The notes: a model not told the origin generated them from the sequence alone. DNA of 64,000 bases from Enorma massiliensis phI (GCF_000311845.1 NZ_HE978575.1:396446-460445), one strand, 5' to 3'. Positions 49,181 through 57,814 are shown, counted from the stretch's first letter. Numbers and translations: made by a program.

Positions 49181-51067
49181 TCAGGACGGATCCCGATCCC
49201 GATCTAGCGGGTCAGTGTTGTTGTGACTACGTGGCAGCGGCAATTCAACGTCCTCCAATATGCTTGCAATGAGCCCTTCGAGAGATTGCTTTGTTTTAAG
49301 TATTTCTATTTGATATGTATTGCGAATCAAATCTGAGCCCGCATGGATTAACGGATTATCTCGGCGAAGCCTTTCGGCGGCATGTATAATCTGTTCAGAT
49401 TTCGGTATCTCACAATATAGCTTAGCTAACTCTTTTTCACTATATAAGAAGCCCCTCTGCTTCTTTTTCAGTATTTTGCGTTTGAAGAGAGTCGAGAATC
49501 TATCGAAATAGGCTCGATAGTACGATATTTGTTCAAAAAAGTTTTGCGTTCTTCCATGGAACAGCTGGTTGACGAATTGGATTTTGCTCCGATCATCATC
49601 GGCGATAACGAATAGTATTTTCGATTCAACTTCTGTAATCGGGTCGCGGATGAATTGGTCGTTAATACAATATTTATCGATAAAGATGGACAGTCCGAGT
49701 TCTGACTTGCGCAGCAGCGACAGAAGGTCACGGTGATGCATTCCTCTGTTGATGAGATAGTTTAGCGCGATGAGCGTGTCGATACTGGACCAAGTCCCAT
49801 CTCTATAGGACAGGAAAAGCGTATTCAACAAACGTTTGATTAGATAATCATCATGAGTATCAAGAATGCACTTAACAAGTTCGTTTGTTCCATAAGTCAG
49901 AATGACCTTGCCGCTCAATAGAGCTTTTTTGATTGAGTTCTTGACGCTTAGGCAACTTAAATTGGCATTGCTATAAATAACGCTCCGGAAAGCAGTCATT
50001 GAATCTATATGCCTATCTTTTTGAGAAAATGTCAACTCGACAGCTGCTTTGAAGTCTTGCTGGCAATAATTCCTTTCGAATGACATGCGAGCAATCTCTT
50101 CAAACAATTGAGATATGCGACCTGGGGGGTCTTCAATTACTTCCCCCGTGTAATGACCTGAGAAATCAACGCATGATTCTGTTGCTTCGGCTAATGAGAG
50201 CTCACTTGTTTGGCCGAATTCTACCTTGTTCAGATTTAGAGCAAGTCCGTTTTTCCTCAAGATATCTGCGTATTTATTGAGAATCAGTTCCTTTATTTTG
50301 AATGGGGATGATTCGTTCGACACGTTGATAAATATGAACATGTCATCCACATAGCGAATCATTTTGAATGACTCGGCACCGCAATTGCTATCAATGCAGC
50401 GGAAAAGCTCCGCATCGATGTCGGAAAGATATACCTTGGTAGCCAGGAAGCTCAGCGTCGGATGGTTTTGAATGGTTGGAAACTTACCCGCTCCGCAATA
50501 GAGCAGTAGCGCGCGAAGGAAAAGGCAGTCGGTAGCTGAGAAATTCTTATCGGAGTAACTTTGCATCTTTGACATGAGCTTGTCGACATTAATTGAGTTG
50601 TAGAAATTGGAGAGGTCTGTTTTGAGGTAGTAGGAGTACTGGCTTTTTGCAATCCGTTTCTGGTCACAATACCGTCGATAGCTATCCTTATACTGCGCGC
50701 AGTTGTTTGCTAGATCGCCGGCGTATTCACATATCATGTCTTCGCGCGGGTCAGCGAAACATCTCTGGTACTCAATCCCAAAAGCAACAAGGTATAAAAA
50801 CATAATTGGAGAAATGAGTGTTGAATCGCGAAATGACGCGCCTTGCTTCTGAATGAAACCACTAGTTACATAATTCATCGAAGTACAAGCAATGAAGGCA
50901 CCGTCTTTAATGTAAGCCGAGAAAAAGTTCTCCGAAGATAGAAGTTGCCAATCAAAAGTGTTGAGAACTGAGAATGGATACCATTGTAGATAGCACCTCA
51001 AGCGACGTTTCTGGTCCTTCATGGTTTTGCATGCTGCTTTCCAAGAGCTGTACGAGGGGTGCATCAT
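49181..51067 (-). CDS. AbiA-like abortive infection reverse transcriptase with HEPN domain
   Basis: A 628-residue protein from the ATG at 51067 (an open frame extends to 51160). The reverse transcriptase-like palm has YYLKTDLSNFYNSINVDKLM (motif A) and MIRYVDDMFIFINV (motif C, YVDD). The C-terminal helices hold a HEPN-type RRDNPLIHAG (R-x5-H). RT plus C-terminal HEPN and this length are the layout of lactococcal AbiA. Such polymerases make untemplated, protein-linked DNA and stop phage growth. It is A/T-richer than its neighbours. No strong ribosome site supports the start. Confidence 0.8.
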   Translation of the reverse strand: MMHPSYSSWKAACKTMKDQKRRLRCYLQWYPFSVLNTFDWQLLSSENFFSAYIKDGAFIACTSMNYVTSGFIQKQGASFRDSTLISPIMFLYLVAFGIEYQRCFADPREDMICEYAGDLANNCAQYKDSYRRYCDQKRIAKSQYSYYLKTDLSNFYNSINVDKLMSKMQSYSDKNFSATDCLFLRALLLYCGAGKFPTIQNHPTLSFLATKVYLSDIDAELFRCIDSNCGAESFKMIRYVDDMFIFINVSNESSPFKIKELILNKYADILRKNGLALNLNKVEFGQTSELSLAEATESCVDFSGHYTGEVIEDPPGRISQLFEEIARMSFERNYCQQDFKAAVELTFSQKDRHIDSMTAFRSVIYSNANLSCLSVKNSIKKALLSGKVILTYGTNELVKCILDTHDDYLIKRLLNTLFLSYRDGTWSSIDTLIALNYLINRGMHHRDLLSLLRKSELGLSIFIDKYCINDQFIRDPITEVESKILFVIADDDRSKIQFVNQLFHGRTQNFFEQISYYRAYFDRFSTLFKRKILKKKQRGFLYSEKELAKLYCEIPKSEQIIHAAERLRRDNPLIHAGSDLIRNTYQIEILKTKQSLEGLIASILEDVELPLPRSHNNTDPLDRDRDPS

Positions 51068-51160
51068 CAGCAAGCCAATCTTTACTGATATCAGTCGTGA
51101 AGTAGCTTGGATATGCGAGCGGTATCGACATGCAAATCCGCGCTGCGGCAATCGTAGCAT

Positions 51161-51540
51161 GAGCCTAGAAGTCGTAAGAACAAGCTTTCAAATTGTCAGA
51201 CGGGTCTCTATACGGAAAAGCAAAAACCGGTGATGTCTGTAGTTTACATGCTGAGCATCATTGCTCGTGCGCCAGTCGGCTAGAACTCTCCCTGTTCTGC
51301 TTCGAGTGCGTCGTGAACTTCTTTGTGTCGAGGTTCAAGTATCTGCCGCGTTCGCTAATACGCATTTTTTACATCGCGTCTGGATAGGGCTTTTTCATGG
51401 TTAACTCGGATGCAGGTTCGGCATGCGGACAGGTCGTGAATGCAACAGCACTGTTGCATGACTTCAGCTTAGGAATCATGCGCTACATATAATAGGCGGC
51501 TTATAGCTCAGCCAGCTGTTCTCAAAAAATGATTTTGCGT
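51161..51540. other. Non-coding stretch upstream of the reverse transcriptase
   Basis: About 380 bases with no supported gene, A/T-rich around 51355-51420. It holds the palindrome at 51441-51458 and should contain the promoter of the reverse transcriptase. Confidence 0.4.
51441..51458. promoter_or_regulatory. Perfect palindrome TGCAACAG-CA-CTGTTGCA
   Basis: Two 8-bp arms around a 2-bp centre, between the reverse transcriptase and DUF4268 genes. With such a short centre it fits a protein-binding site better than an RNA hairpin. Confidence 0.45.
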
Positions 51541-52518
51541 TTAGTTATCAGTCGTCAGGGCGCTTGCTTTACTTTCGATCGTCTCGAACTCATTCTCCAG
51601 GCGAACCATTTCATTTTGAAGAGCCATAATCATGTTAAGCTGCCAATCTATGAATTCCGGCCACTTCTCACGATTGGCTTTGATGTCATGGCCGCTCTTA
51701 TAGAAACGAACGCCTTTGCTTTTCCTGTTATATGGTGTTCCGGCAATACCGAGTGCTTGTTCAAGCTCTTGACGGCGAGAGAGGACAAAGTCGCCAAAAT
51801 CGGTATCGTGCACACACGCCTCTACACCAATCTGTTTCTTCTGCGTATTAATCAAAAGTACCAGATGGTATCTTATCGAGCCTGCTCCTAATTCTGTCCA
51901 ATGATGCGCTTGCGGCTTGTGCGGTTTAAACAATTGTGAAAAGGTCTCGTTTTGAGCAGCGCAGTCGACGTACGTCTGCCAGTATTCGAGTTTGATGCGC
52001 TCAGTTTCTGAGAGATCCGACTTGGCTTTTTCCGCACGTGCCCACTCGTTGGGTGATTCTACTACGTTGAATCGAGGAGCCATGGGAGAGTCGCCAATGC
52101 GCCACACCTCGATTTCAACCAAGAAGAACGCGCAGTCGCTGTCTGTGTGTTCGTTGAGCCATTCGATTGCGTTGCGATGTTCGTCGCGCGCACGCGCAAC
52201 GACCCAGATCACCACACCTGCTCCTTTGCCTGCGGCATATGTAATGATTTTTCCCAAGTGATCATGGTTGGTATCTTCGAGCTGGTTTTCGATAATCACC
52301 TTACGCTCTGTGTCAGCCTCTTGAGCATAGATGTCTACCGCAAACGAGCCGACTGCACTTTCTGTATCCTTGAGCTCGAGTTCAATGGAACAGGCATCGC
52401 CAAGCATGGTGAGGTTTTCTTCTTGTGCAAGCCACTTGGTAAAGTTAAGTGCTTCATGTGGCCAGACGTCCCGGACGTTTACCTTTTCGATCTTTCCGAG
52501 TTTGGGCTGATTTGCCAT
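51541..52518 (-). CDS. DUF4268 protein with nuclease-like N-terminus
   Basis: A 325-residue protein. The N-terminal half looks like a PD-(D/E)XK fold: SFAVDIYAQEADTERKVIIE followed by NQLEDTNHDHLGKIITYAAG, with Asp and Glu-x-Gln in the place of the catalytic strand. The C-terminal half is DUF4268 (YWQTYVDCAAQ on, RYHLVLLINTQKKQIGVEAC). Such proteins are frequent near restriction systems and are thought to be effectors or nucleases, but their function is not settled. It lies between the reverse transcriptase and the McrC remnant. Confidence 0.8.
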   Translation of the reverse strand: MANQPKLGKIEKVNVRDVWPHEALNFTKWLAQEENLTMLGDACSIELELKDTESAVGSFAVDIYAQEADTERKVIIENQLEDTNHDHLGKIITYAAGKGAGVVIWVVARARDEHRNAIEWLNEHTDSDCAFFLVEIEVWRIGDSPMAPRFNVVESPNEWARAEKAKSDLSETERIKLEYWQTYVDCAAQNETFSQLFKPHKPQAHHWTELGAGSIRYHLVLLINTQKKQIGVEACVHDTDFGDFVLSRRQELEQALGIAGTPYNRKSKGVRFYKSGHDIKANREKWPEFIDWQLNMIMALQNEMVRLENEFETIESKASALTTDN

Positions 52519-52589
52519 GGCTTTGCTTTCTGCGCGGCGCGGTTATGAATTGGAATAACTGTACCACGAGGATGCTAGGGAGGAGTTCA

Positions 52590-53127
52590 ATTTGCTCGCC
52601 AGCGGAGGCGCTTTGCTGAGGCGTATCGCCTGAGAAAAAAGGCGCGGCTTGCCGACGTCTTGAATGGCGACTCGCCGCATCGGCTGTACGAGAAATTCAT
52701 CCTTGAGTACTACCGCAAGCACTGGAGCTGGCTGCATCCTGCGGCGCGAGAGATCGACCACGGGATAGGCGATTCAGCACCGGATTTTCTGCCGCGTATG
52801 CTCACGGACGTGACGCTGGCCAACGGAGACAAGTGCCTCATCATCGACGCCAAATGCTACGGAACGATTCTGGGCACCCACTACGATAAGGAGATTCTCT
52901 CACCGGCGAACTTGAACCAAATCTTCTCGTATGTCATGCATGCGGCGAACGCATTTGACGGCGAAGTCTCGGGCATGCTGCTCTATGCGAAGACGGAGGG
53001 CGCGGAACTCGAGAGCGAAAGCTGGCTGGAGCTGGGTCATACCTACCATGTGCGAACGCTCGATTTGAACCAGGACTTTGCTGGCATCGCCGCGCAGCTC
53101 GATGCGATTGCGGAGTTATTGGGCTAA
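52590..53127 (+). pseudogene. McrC-like C-terminal nuclease fragment
   Basis: The frame RLYEKFILEYYRKHWSWL, then DVTLANGDKCLIIDAKCYG, is the PD-(D/E)XK nuclease of McrC (D...IDAK). Upstream the helical coupling segment (KKARLADVLNG) continues for only ~25 codons and there is no McrB gene or proper start. So it is the 3' end of a former McrBC type IV restriction system; the fragment has only a TTG at 52660 as start. Confidence 0.7.
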
Positions 53128-53186
53128 GGTATGTGCGGGCGCCTCGCACCAAGGTAAGCTAATTTATGCAAGATTTCACGCATAAG

Positions 53187-53210
53187 AAAGGCCCGACTCA
53201 TCGGGCCTTT
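53187..53210. terminator. Bidirectional terminator
   Basis: AAAGGCCCGA-CTCA-TCGGGCCTTT, a perfect stem with T's on both strands, between the convergent McrC remnant and Abi gene. Confidence 0.85.
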
Positions 53211-53294
53211 CCAGGTGTAGACCGAAGCCTTCCACCGCGATTGGTTGTAGTCTAGCATACCCGGAGTTCTTTCGCCATTTCAGCGATAGGCGGT

Positions 53295-54257
53295 TTACCC
53301 ATTGCTCGCATATTTCCGTAAAGCGGTAAGCTTATTGCGCGCGGTTGTTTTGATGATTTTGGAGTAGATGTTGAAGGGCAGTTCAGCGTAGAAGACCTTC
53401 AAGATGTTTTCATAGCCTGAAATGAACTGCTTGCATTCGGTTTTAGTCAAACGCATCTTGCGCATGAGGTAGGCGATGAGAACGATGTAATCAGTTATGT
53501 CGGAGAAATCGACGCCGACAACTCCTGTTTCCTGCTTTATGAGTTGAGCAACTCCAGAGTGGACAGCGCCGGATCGGAAACGAACATCGAGCACAACACC
53601 ATTATGCGCAACAGCATTCCGGAGATCTTTTAGGGCAAAAATAATGTCTTTTAGGCGGCGCTCCGATTCCAAGTTGGTGGGCATATCAAGATCGCGAACG
53701 ATGGACGTTTGAACACGCTTGTTGAGACATTCGTAGAATGCGCCAAAATTGCCAAGTGTCATAACTTCGAAAATTGCCCAGATGGGGATATCCTTGTCAG
53801 CATCACGGAAATGGCCAATGACGTCACGATTTTTATGGTTGCGAAAGATGAGGTTGTCAATTTCGCCGCGCAGTCGTTGGCGTCTATCCCACGCTTTGCG
53901 ATATCTATCCCCTCTGTAGTTTCGGTAATCAGTGAGACTTTGCTTCCAAATGTTTTCAAACGTTGCCGAGCCCGTGTCTTTGAGAACGGCTTCAAGCGTA
54001 TAGTTTTTGAGGCATGTTTCAATTTGCACGACATGGGGGTAAAGCAGCGTTTTGACTTGCATGTCAAAATCGTAGAGAGCGGCAACCTGTGAGAAGTCCG
54101 TGAGTGGAAGTCGGTTGCTTGCTTTTCCCGCAAAGCGGTAGCCCTTGTATCCATGATAGTAGCCAATATTCTTAAGCTTGCGCTTCTGGGCTGAGCCTTT
54201 GATTGCTATGCCGCAATTTCGTAAATGCTTCATGAGCGAATTGAGCGTTTTGGGCAT
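53295..54257 (-). CDS. Abi-family (AbiD/AbiF-type) HEPN abortive infection protein
   Basis: A 320-residue Abi_2-family protein: KNIGYYHGYKGYRFAGK early on, LYDFDMQVKTLLYPHVVQIE and later the HEPN motif DIIFALKDLRNAVAHNGVVL (R-N-x3-H). AbiD/F proteins block phage growth, probably as RNases. A GGAG site is 8 bases from the ATG at 54257. No partner gene overlaps it, as usual for the family. A/T-richer than the chromosome average, suggesting transfer. Confidence 0.85.
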   Translation of the reverse strand: MPKTLNSLMKHLRNCGIAIKGSAQKRKLKNIGYYHGYKGYRFAGKASNRLPLTDFSQVAALYDFDMQVKTLLYPHVVQIETCLKNYTLEAVLKDTGSATFENIWKQSLTDYRNYRGDRYRKAWDRRQRLRGEIDNLIFRNHKNRDVIGHFRDADKDIPIWAIFEVMTLGNFGAFYECLNKRVQTSIVRDLDMPTNLESERRLKDIIFALKDLRNAVAHNGVVLDVRFRSGAVHSGVAQLIKQETGVVGVDFSDITDYIVLIAYLMRKMRLTKTECKQFISGYENILKVFYAELPFNIYSKIIKTTARNKLTALRKYASNG

Positions 54258-54480
54258 TGTGATGCTCCGAGATTCAATAAGGTAACGGAAACATATTCTA
54301 CCGCTGGAAATGGACGCGTCGTGTGGGATTGTTCGCGAGGTTGATTATTTGGAATCAGATCACTATGCTGTGCATTCTTTTCGTGCGAGGTTTTGCCCCG
54401 CTTGATCAAGGAGGCTCTCGATGCGGCAAAGCGCAGTATCGCGAGACGCTCGAACTCACCAAGATGGCACCGCACTGCCC

Positions 54481-54807
54481 CTACCTATACGTCACCAGCG
54501 TATGGAACCCTTCCATGCTGCCGGTGAGTCCCTGGCCTTGGATCGAATTGAACTTTACGTCCAAGATTTCATAGCCGTCGTCTTGCATGGCGCTGATAAT
54601 CGCGTCGATCTGTCCGGTGTACTTGTTCTCGCACTCGAATGTCTGGTTCAGGAACTTCGAGAAGCTGTTCAGCATCACGACGTGTACTTTGCCGTCTTTG
54701 GGCGCGAGGCTTGCGCGCACGGTCTCGGCGTATTGGAACATGCCGTCACTCCGGTACTGCTGCGCCTTGTTTTCGAGCTTTTCTTCACGCGAGCCGAAGA
54801 TTCCCAT
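54481..54807 (-). CDS. Hypothetical protein (108 aa)
   Basis: A small soluble protein starting MGIFGSREEKLENKAQQYRS with AAAGGA before the ATG. The C-terminal half (AIISAMQDDGYEILDVKFNS, GLTGSMEGFHTLVTYR) has the look of a DUF4177-like or Sbp-type small beta-alpha fold, but I do not recognise it with confidence. Confidence 0.6.
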   Translation of the reverse strand: MGIFGSREEKLENKAQQYRSDGMFQYAETVRASLAPKDGKVHVVMLNSFSKFLNQTFECENKYTGQIDAIISAMQDDGYEILDVKFNSIQGQGLTGSMEGFHTLVTYR

Positions 54808-54950
54808 GATGCGTCCTTTCGAATGGTGAACGATGGCGAGTCTGCGTCTTTAGGACATCGTATCGCACTGGGACGACTGCGGTCTTTGAGCACATGGGTG
54901 AGCGGTCTGCAAGTTGGGAGACAAACAGGCGCACAGCTCATCCTGCTTTT

Positions 54951-54973
54951 GTGATACTATCACTACAGTGATA
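54951..54973 (+). promoter_or_regulatory. GTGATA/TATCAC operator of the DUF3990/XRE pair
   Basis: GTGATA-C-TATCAC (54951-54963) overlaps TATCACT-AC-AGTGATA (54958-54973), giving three half-sites ~30 bases before the DUF3990 start. GATACT within it could be the -10. The XRE protein of the operon is the likely ligand. Confidence 0.6.
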
Positions 54974-55004
54974 CTTCAGATACAGAAGCGAAGGCGGTGG
55001 CGCC

Positions 55005-55673
55005 ATGATCCTCTGGCATGGGTCGTCCGAAATCATTAAGCAACCGCGCTTGGAGCTGTGCCGTCCATACAACGACTACGGCGCGGGCTTCTACTGTACT
55101 GAGCATGAAGACCTTGCAAAGGAATGGGCGTGCCCTGGTGAAGCGGATGGGTTTGCGAATCGCTATGAGCTTGCTACGGACAAGCTCGCCATCCTCGACC
55201 TTTCTAGCTCGGAATATTCGGTGCTCACTTGGCTCGCTTTGTTGCTCGCAAATCGCCGCGTCGATCTCTCGAATGCCATCGCTCGCACCGCTCGCGACTA
55301 CCTGCTCGATCGCTTTCTCATCGATACGTCGGGTTTCGATATCATCCGCGGATACCGTGCAGACGATTCGTACTTTTCGTTCGCGCGGGCGTTTTTGAAC
55401 AACACGATTTCCGTAGCGCAGCTTTCCGAGGCTATGCGTTTGGGAAATCTGGGCGAGCAGGTTGCGCTTACCAGTGCGAAGGCGTTCGAATGCATCCAAT
55501 GTACCGGCTATGAACTTGCGTCTTGCGAGATCTATCACGCGCGTAGGGCCGAACGCGATCGCCGTGCGCGGAGCCAGTACCAATCTCTTTGCGCGCGGCT
55601 CGATCGCACCGGGCTGTATGTTCGCGATATCCTGCTCGAGGAGGTCGATCCCCATGACCCACGTCTCTTCTAA
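55005..55673 (+). CDS. DUF3990 protein, ADP-ribosyltransferase-like toxin candidate
   Basis: A 222-residue DUF3990 protein: ILWHGSSEIIKQPRLELCRP and NDYGAGFYCTEHEDLAKEWA are the conserved opening with His and Tyr placed as in the ART fold; later NTISVAQLSEAMRLGNLGEQ and QVALTSAKAFECI are family-typical. DUF3990 genes are usually followed by small partner genes and are proposed toxins of type II systems. Here the partner overlaps by 20 bases and carries an XRE domain. Function is not experimentally settled. Confidence 0.8.
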   Translation: MILWHGSSEIIKQPRLELCRPYNDYGAGFYCTEHEDLAKEWACPGEADGFANRYELATDKLAILDLSSSEYSVLTWLALLLANRRVDLSNAIARTARDYLLDRFLIDTSGFDIIRGYRADDSYFSFARAFLNNTISVAQLSEAMRLGNLGEQVALTSAKAFECIQCTGYELASCEIYHARRAERDRRARSQYQSLCARLDRTGLYVRDILLEEVDPHDPRLF

Positions 55674-56346
55674 AGGCCGTGGCGTCGCTGCCCGCGCGTA
55701 CGACGTCCTCTACCTAGAAGACGCCATGTCCTGCCTTGCATGCTTCTTCGACTATGCGGCCTGGGACTACGGTGCCGAAGGATTTGAGGTTGCGAACCTT
55801 TTTGCGTCGAGTCGGCTTGCCCGGCAGTTCGAAACGGGGGCACCGTGGGTGGTTTCCGGGCGGTCGGGCATCGAGCTCTTCTGGGACATGTGCGGCGAGC
55901 TTGGTTACGACGATGAACAGGCGATGATCGAGCAGGGCTTTCGACCAGACAGGACGCCTGAGTATTGGGCGGGCTGGATCGCCGCGTACGTCCAATGGCG
56001 GTTTGCGCTTACGTTCCGCACGGTTTTCGATGTGTTGCCGTTCGATGTGCTTGTCGACTTGTACGACCCGTGGCACGAAGCATCCGAAGAGCGCATGGCT
56101 CAGTTGTTTGCGGAGCGGATGACAAGCTATCGGGGGCAGACGAACCTCGCGCGCATGCGGAGTGCCTGTGGGTACACGCAGCGTGAACTCGCCGAGCTAT
56201 CATGCGTTTCGCTGCGGTCGATACAGATGTATGAGCAGCGCAACAAGGATATCAACCGGGCGCAGGCTTCCGCCGTGGCGCAGATCGCTCGCGTGCTTCA
56301 CTGCCGGGTAGAGGATCTGCTCGAAGCGGTTGTTGCGGTGGCGTAG
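55654..56346 (+). CDS. XRE-domain antitoxin candidate, partner of DUF3990
   Basis: A 230-residue protein: an N-terminal domain (about 1-160; MSCLACFFDYAAWDYGAEGF, ASSRLARQFETGAPWVVSGR) that I do not recognise but which could bind the toxin, and a C-terminal HTH_3 domain (NLARMRSACGYTQRELAELS, VSLRSIQMYEQRNKDINRAQ). The ATG at 55654 lies inside the DUF3990 gene, so translation is coupled. The typical DUF3990 partner is a small protein; a partner with its own DNA-binding domain is less common and explains the operator upstream. Confidence 0.8.
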   Translation: MTHVSSKGRGVAARAYDVLYLEDAMSCLACFFDYAAWDYGAEGFEVANLFASSRLARQFETGAPWVVSGRSGIELFWDMCGELGYDDEQAMIEQGFRPDRTPEYWAGWIAAYVQWRFALTFRTVFDVLPFDVLVDLYDPWHEASEERMAQLFAERMTSYRGQTNLARMRSACGYTQRELAELSCVSLRSIQMYEQRNKDINRAQASAVAQIARVLHCRVEDLLEAVVAVA

Positions 56347-56378
56347 CCCGGTATGGGGCGTTGGAGGGGCGTAGCGTC

Positions 56379-57047
56379 CTACCGCTCAACCTTCCGCACG
56401 ACTTCGATCCCCGCCGCGACCTCGGAGGCAAATTCGTCGAAGTTCTCCGGCACGCCCACGATGCTGCCGTAGTGGATGGGTACCACGGTCTTCGGGTGCA
56501 GCGCGTTCACGAACGCTGCGGCCTGATGCGGGTCGCACGTGTACGTCCCGCCGATGGGCACGAGCGCCACATCGCACGCCACCTGCTCGTTATCCGGGTT
56601 CTGGTCGGTGTCGCCCGCCGCGTAGTAGCGCACGCCGTCGACGGTGAGCACATAGCCCAGCCAGCCGTGCGTCTGCGGGTGCATCCCCAGGCGCTCCGGC
56701 TCCACGTTGTATGCAGGCACGGCCTCGACGGCAACGCCGGGCAGCTCGAGCCGCCCGCCCGCTTGCAGCAGGTGCACCGCCGTTGCCCCAATCTCATCCG
56801 CCACACGGGCCACCTCGGCACCCATGCTTGCCGGTGCCACGAGTTCGGTGTGGTCACCCGCCACACGCGCGATGTCCTCCGGCGAGAAGTGGTCGAAGTG
56901 CGCGTGGGTTATGAACACGTAGTCCGCGTCGTGCGCCGCCTCGGCATCCGTGAGGCTGAAGGGGTCAAGGTAGATGACCACGCCATCCTTGCTCTGGATG
57001 CGGATGGCGCTTTGCGTGAACACGCGGACGTTCTCGAGGCTGGTCAT
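56379..57047 (-). CDS. Metallo-beta-lactamase-fold hydrolase
   Basis: A 222-residue MBL-fold protein of the UlaG/UPF0173-like group: VFITHAHFDHFSPEDI gives the metal ligands His48, His50, Asp52 and His53; AAGDTDQNPDN and VVPIHYGSIVG supply later ligands. It is a cytoplasmic metal-dependent hydrolase of unknown substrate. It is convergent with the DUF3990/XRE pair and divergent from the lipoprotein gene. Confidence 0.88.
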   Translation of the reverse strand: MTSLENVRVFTQSAIRIQSKDGVVIYLDPFSLTDAEAAHDADYVFITHAHFDHFSPEDIARVAGDHTELVAPASMGAEVARVADEIGATAVHLLQAGGRLELPGVAVEAVPAYNVEPERLGMHPQTHGWLGYVLTVDGVRYYAAGDTDQNPDNEQVACDVALVPIGGTYTCDPHQAAAFVNALHPKTVVPIHYGSIVGVPENFDEFASEVAAGIEVVRKVER

Positions 57048-57127
57048 GGGCGTTCCTTCTTGGGTTGTTCTGCGCCGGGCATATCCCGTTCATACCCCAT
57101 TTGCGCGCTCAGAGCCGCGGCAGATTC

Positions 57128-57160
57128 TCTCAGCTATTTCTCAGGTTCCTTCGGCATTAT
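57128..57160 (+). promoter_or_regulatory. Promoter of the lipoprotein gene with response-regulator-like repeats
   Basis: TCTCAG at 57128 and 57139 are direct repeats 11 bases apart, the spacing used by OmpR-family regulators, followed by a -10-like CATTAT at 57155. The likely binder is the response regulator encoded two genes downstream. Confidence 0.5.
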
Positions 57161-57234
57161 GACCATGCGCCCAGAGGAAGGCGCAAGGATTAGCGAAAAC
57201 CGCTCGAAGCGGAACGCAAGAGAAGGAGGACATC

Positions 57235-57756
57235 ATGAAGAAGCTCGACCTCGCCAACCCCAAGCTCGCCCTCGTCCCCCTGTGCATGATCGGCCTGTGC
57301 GGCGTGCTCTTCCTGACCGGCTGCGATACGTCGGCGGCAAGCGCTCTGGTTTCAGGTGCGACGAAGGGACAGAGCGTGGTAGCAAGTGGCGACGACGCCA
57401 ATGGCGCGAACCAGGCTCCGGCGACCACGCAGGCTCCCGCCCCGGGCGCTACGGACTACGACGATGGCAACACCAACTACGACGACGGCGCCACGGACTA
57501 CGACGGCAACAGCGTGTACGAATCGGGTGACAGCCTCTACGACGATTCTTGGGATGACGGAAACAGCGGCTACGATGACGGCGCTTCTGCCTACGTCGCA
57601 CCCGCGCCCGCCCCCGCGGCTTCGGCACCCGCGGTCTCTGCTCCCGCTACGGGCAACAGCGGCTACAGCAACTACGACTCCGACAGCGGCTACGACTCCG
57701 ATAGCGGCTACGACGCGGACAGCGGTTACGACTCCGACAGCGGCTACGACGACTAG
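57235..57756 (+). CDS. Lipoprotein with Ser-Gly-Tyr-Asp repeats
   Basis: A 173-residue secreted lipoprotein. The signal sequence (VPLCMIGLCGVLFL) ends in the lipobox LTGC, with Cys30 as the lipid-bearing residue. The mature part is low-complexity: Asp/Gly/Tyr-rich units (NTNYDDGATDYDG, SGYDDG), a Pro/Ala stretch (about 120-140) and repeats of SGYDSD at the end. It is probably a flexible surface or cell-envelope protein. AGAAGGAGG precedes the ATG. The same SGYDDG repeats occur in the sensor kinase of the adjacent two-component system, pointing to a shared function. Confidence 0.8.
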   Translation: MKKLDLANPKLALVPLCMIGLCGVLFLTGCDTSAASALVSGATKGQSVVASGDDANGANQAPATTQAPAPGATDYDDGNTNYDDGATDYDGNSVYESGDSLYDDSWDDGNSGYDDGASAYVAPAPAPAASAPAVSAPATGNSGYSNYDSDSGYDSDSGYDADSGYDSDSGYDD

Positions 57757-57797
57757 CGCGGCGATGTCGAAAAACCCCTGGGGTTATTTTACATGCT

Positions 57798-57814
57798 GTA
57801 AGGAAACGGTAAGG
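57798..57814 (+). promoter_or_regulatory. Direct GTAAGG repeats upstream of the response regulator gene
   Basis: GTAAGG at 57798 and 57809, 11 bases apart, in the gap after the lipoprotein gene. The spacing is that of OmpR-type sites, so it may mediate autoregulation. Confidence 0.4.

Noticed and set aside
49181-51067. Reading the reverse transcriptase as a retron
   Set aside because: No msr/msd-like inverted repeat structure is visible upstream, the protein is about twice the usual retron RT length, and the C-terminal HEPN motif points to AbiA.
52590-53127. A working McrC
   Set aside because: Only the nuclease end is present, there is no McrB gene and no good start codon.
57500-57756. A CRISPR-like or tandem DNA repeat
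   Set aside because: The periodicity comes from coding Ser-Gly-Tyr-Asp units in the lipoprotein; there are no spacers.
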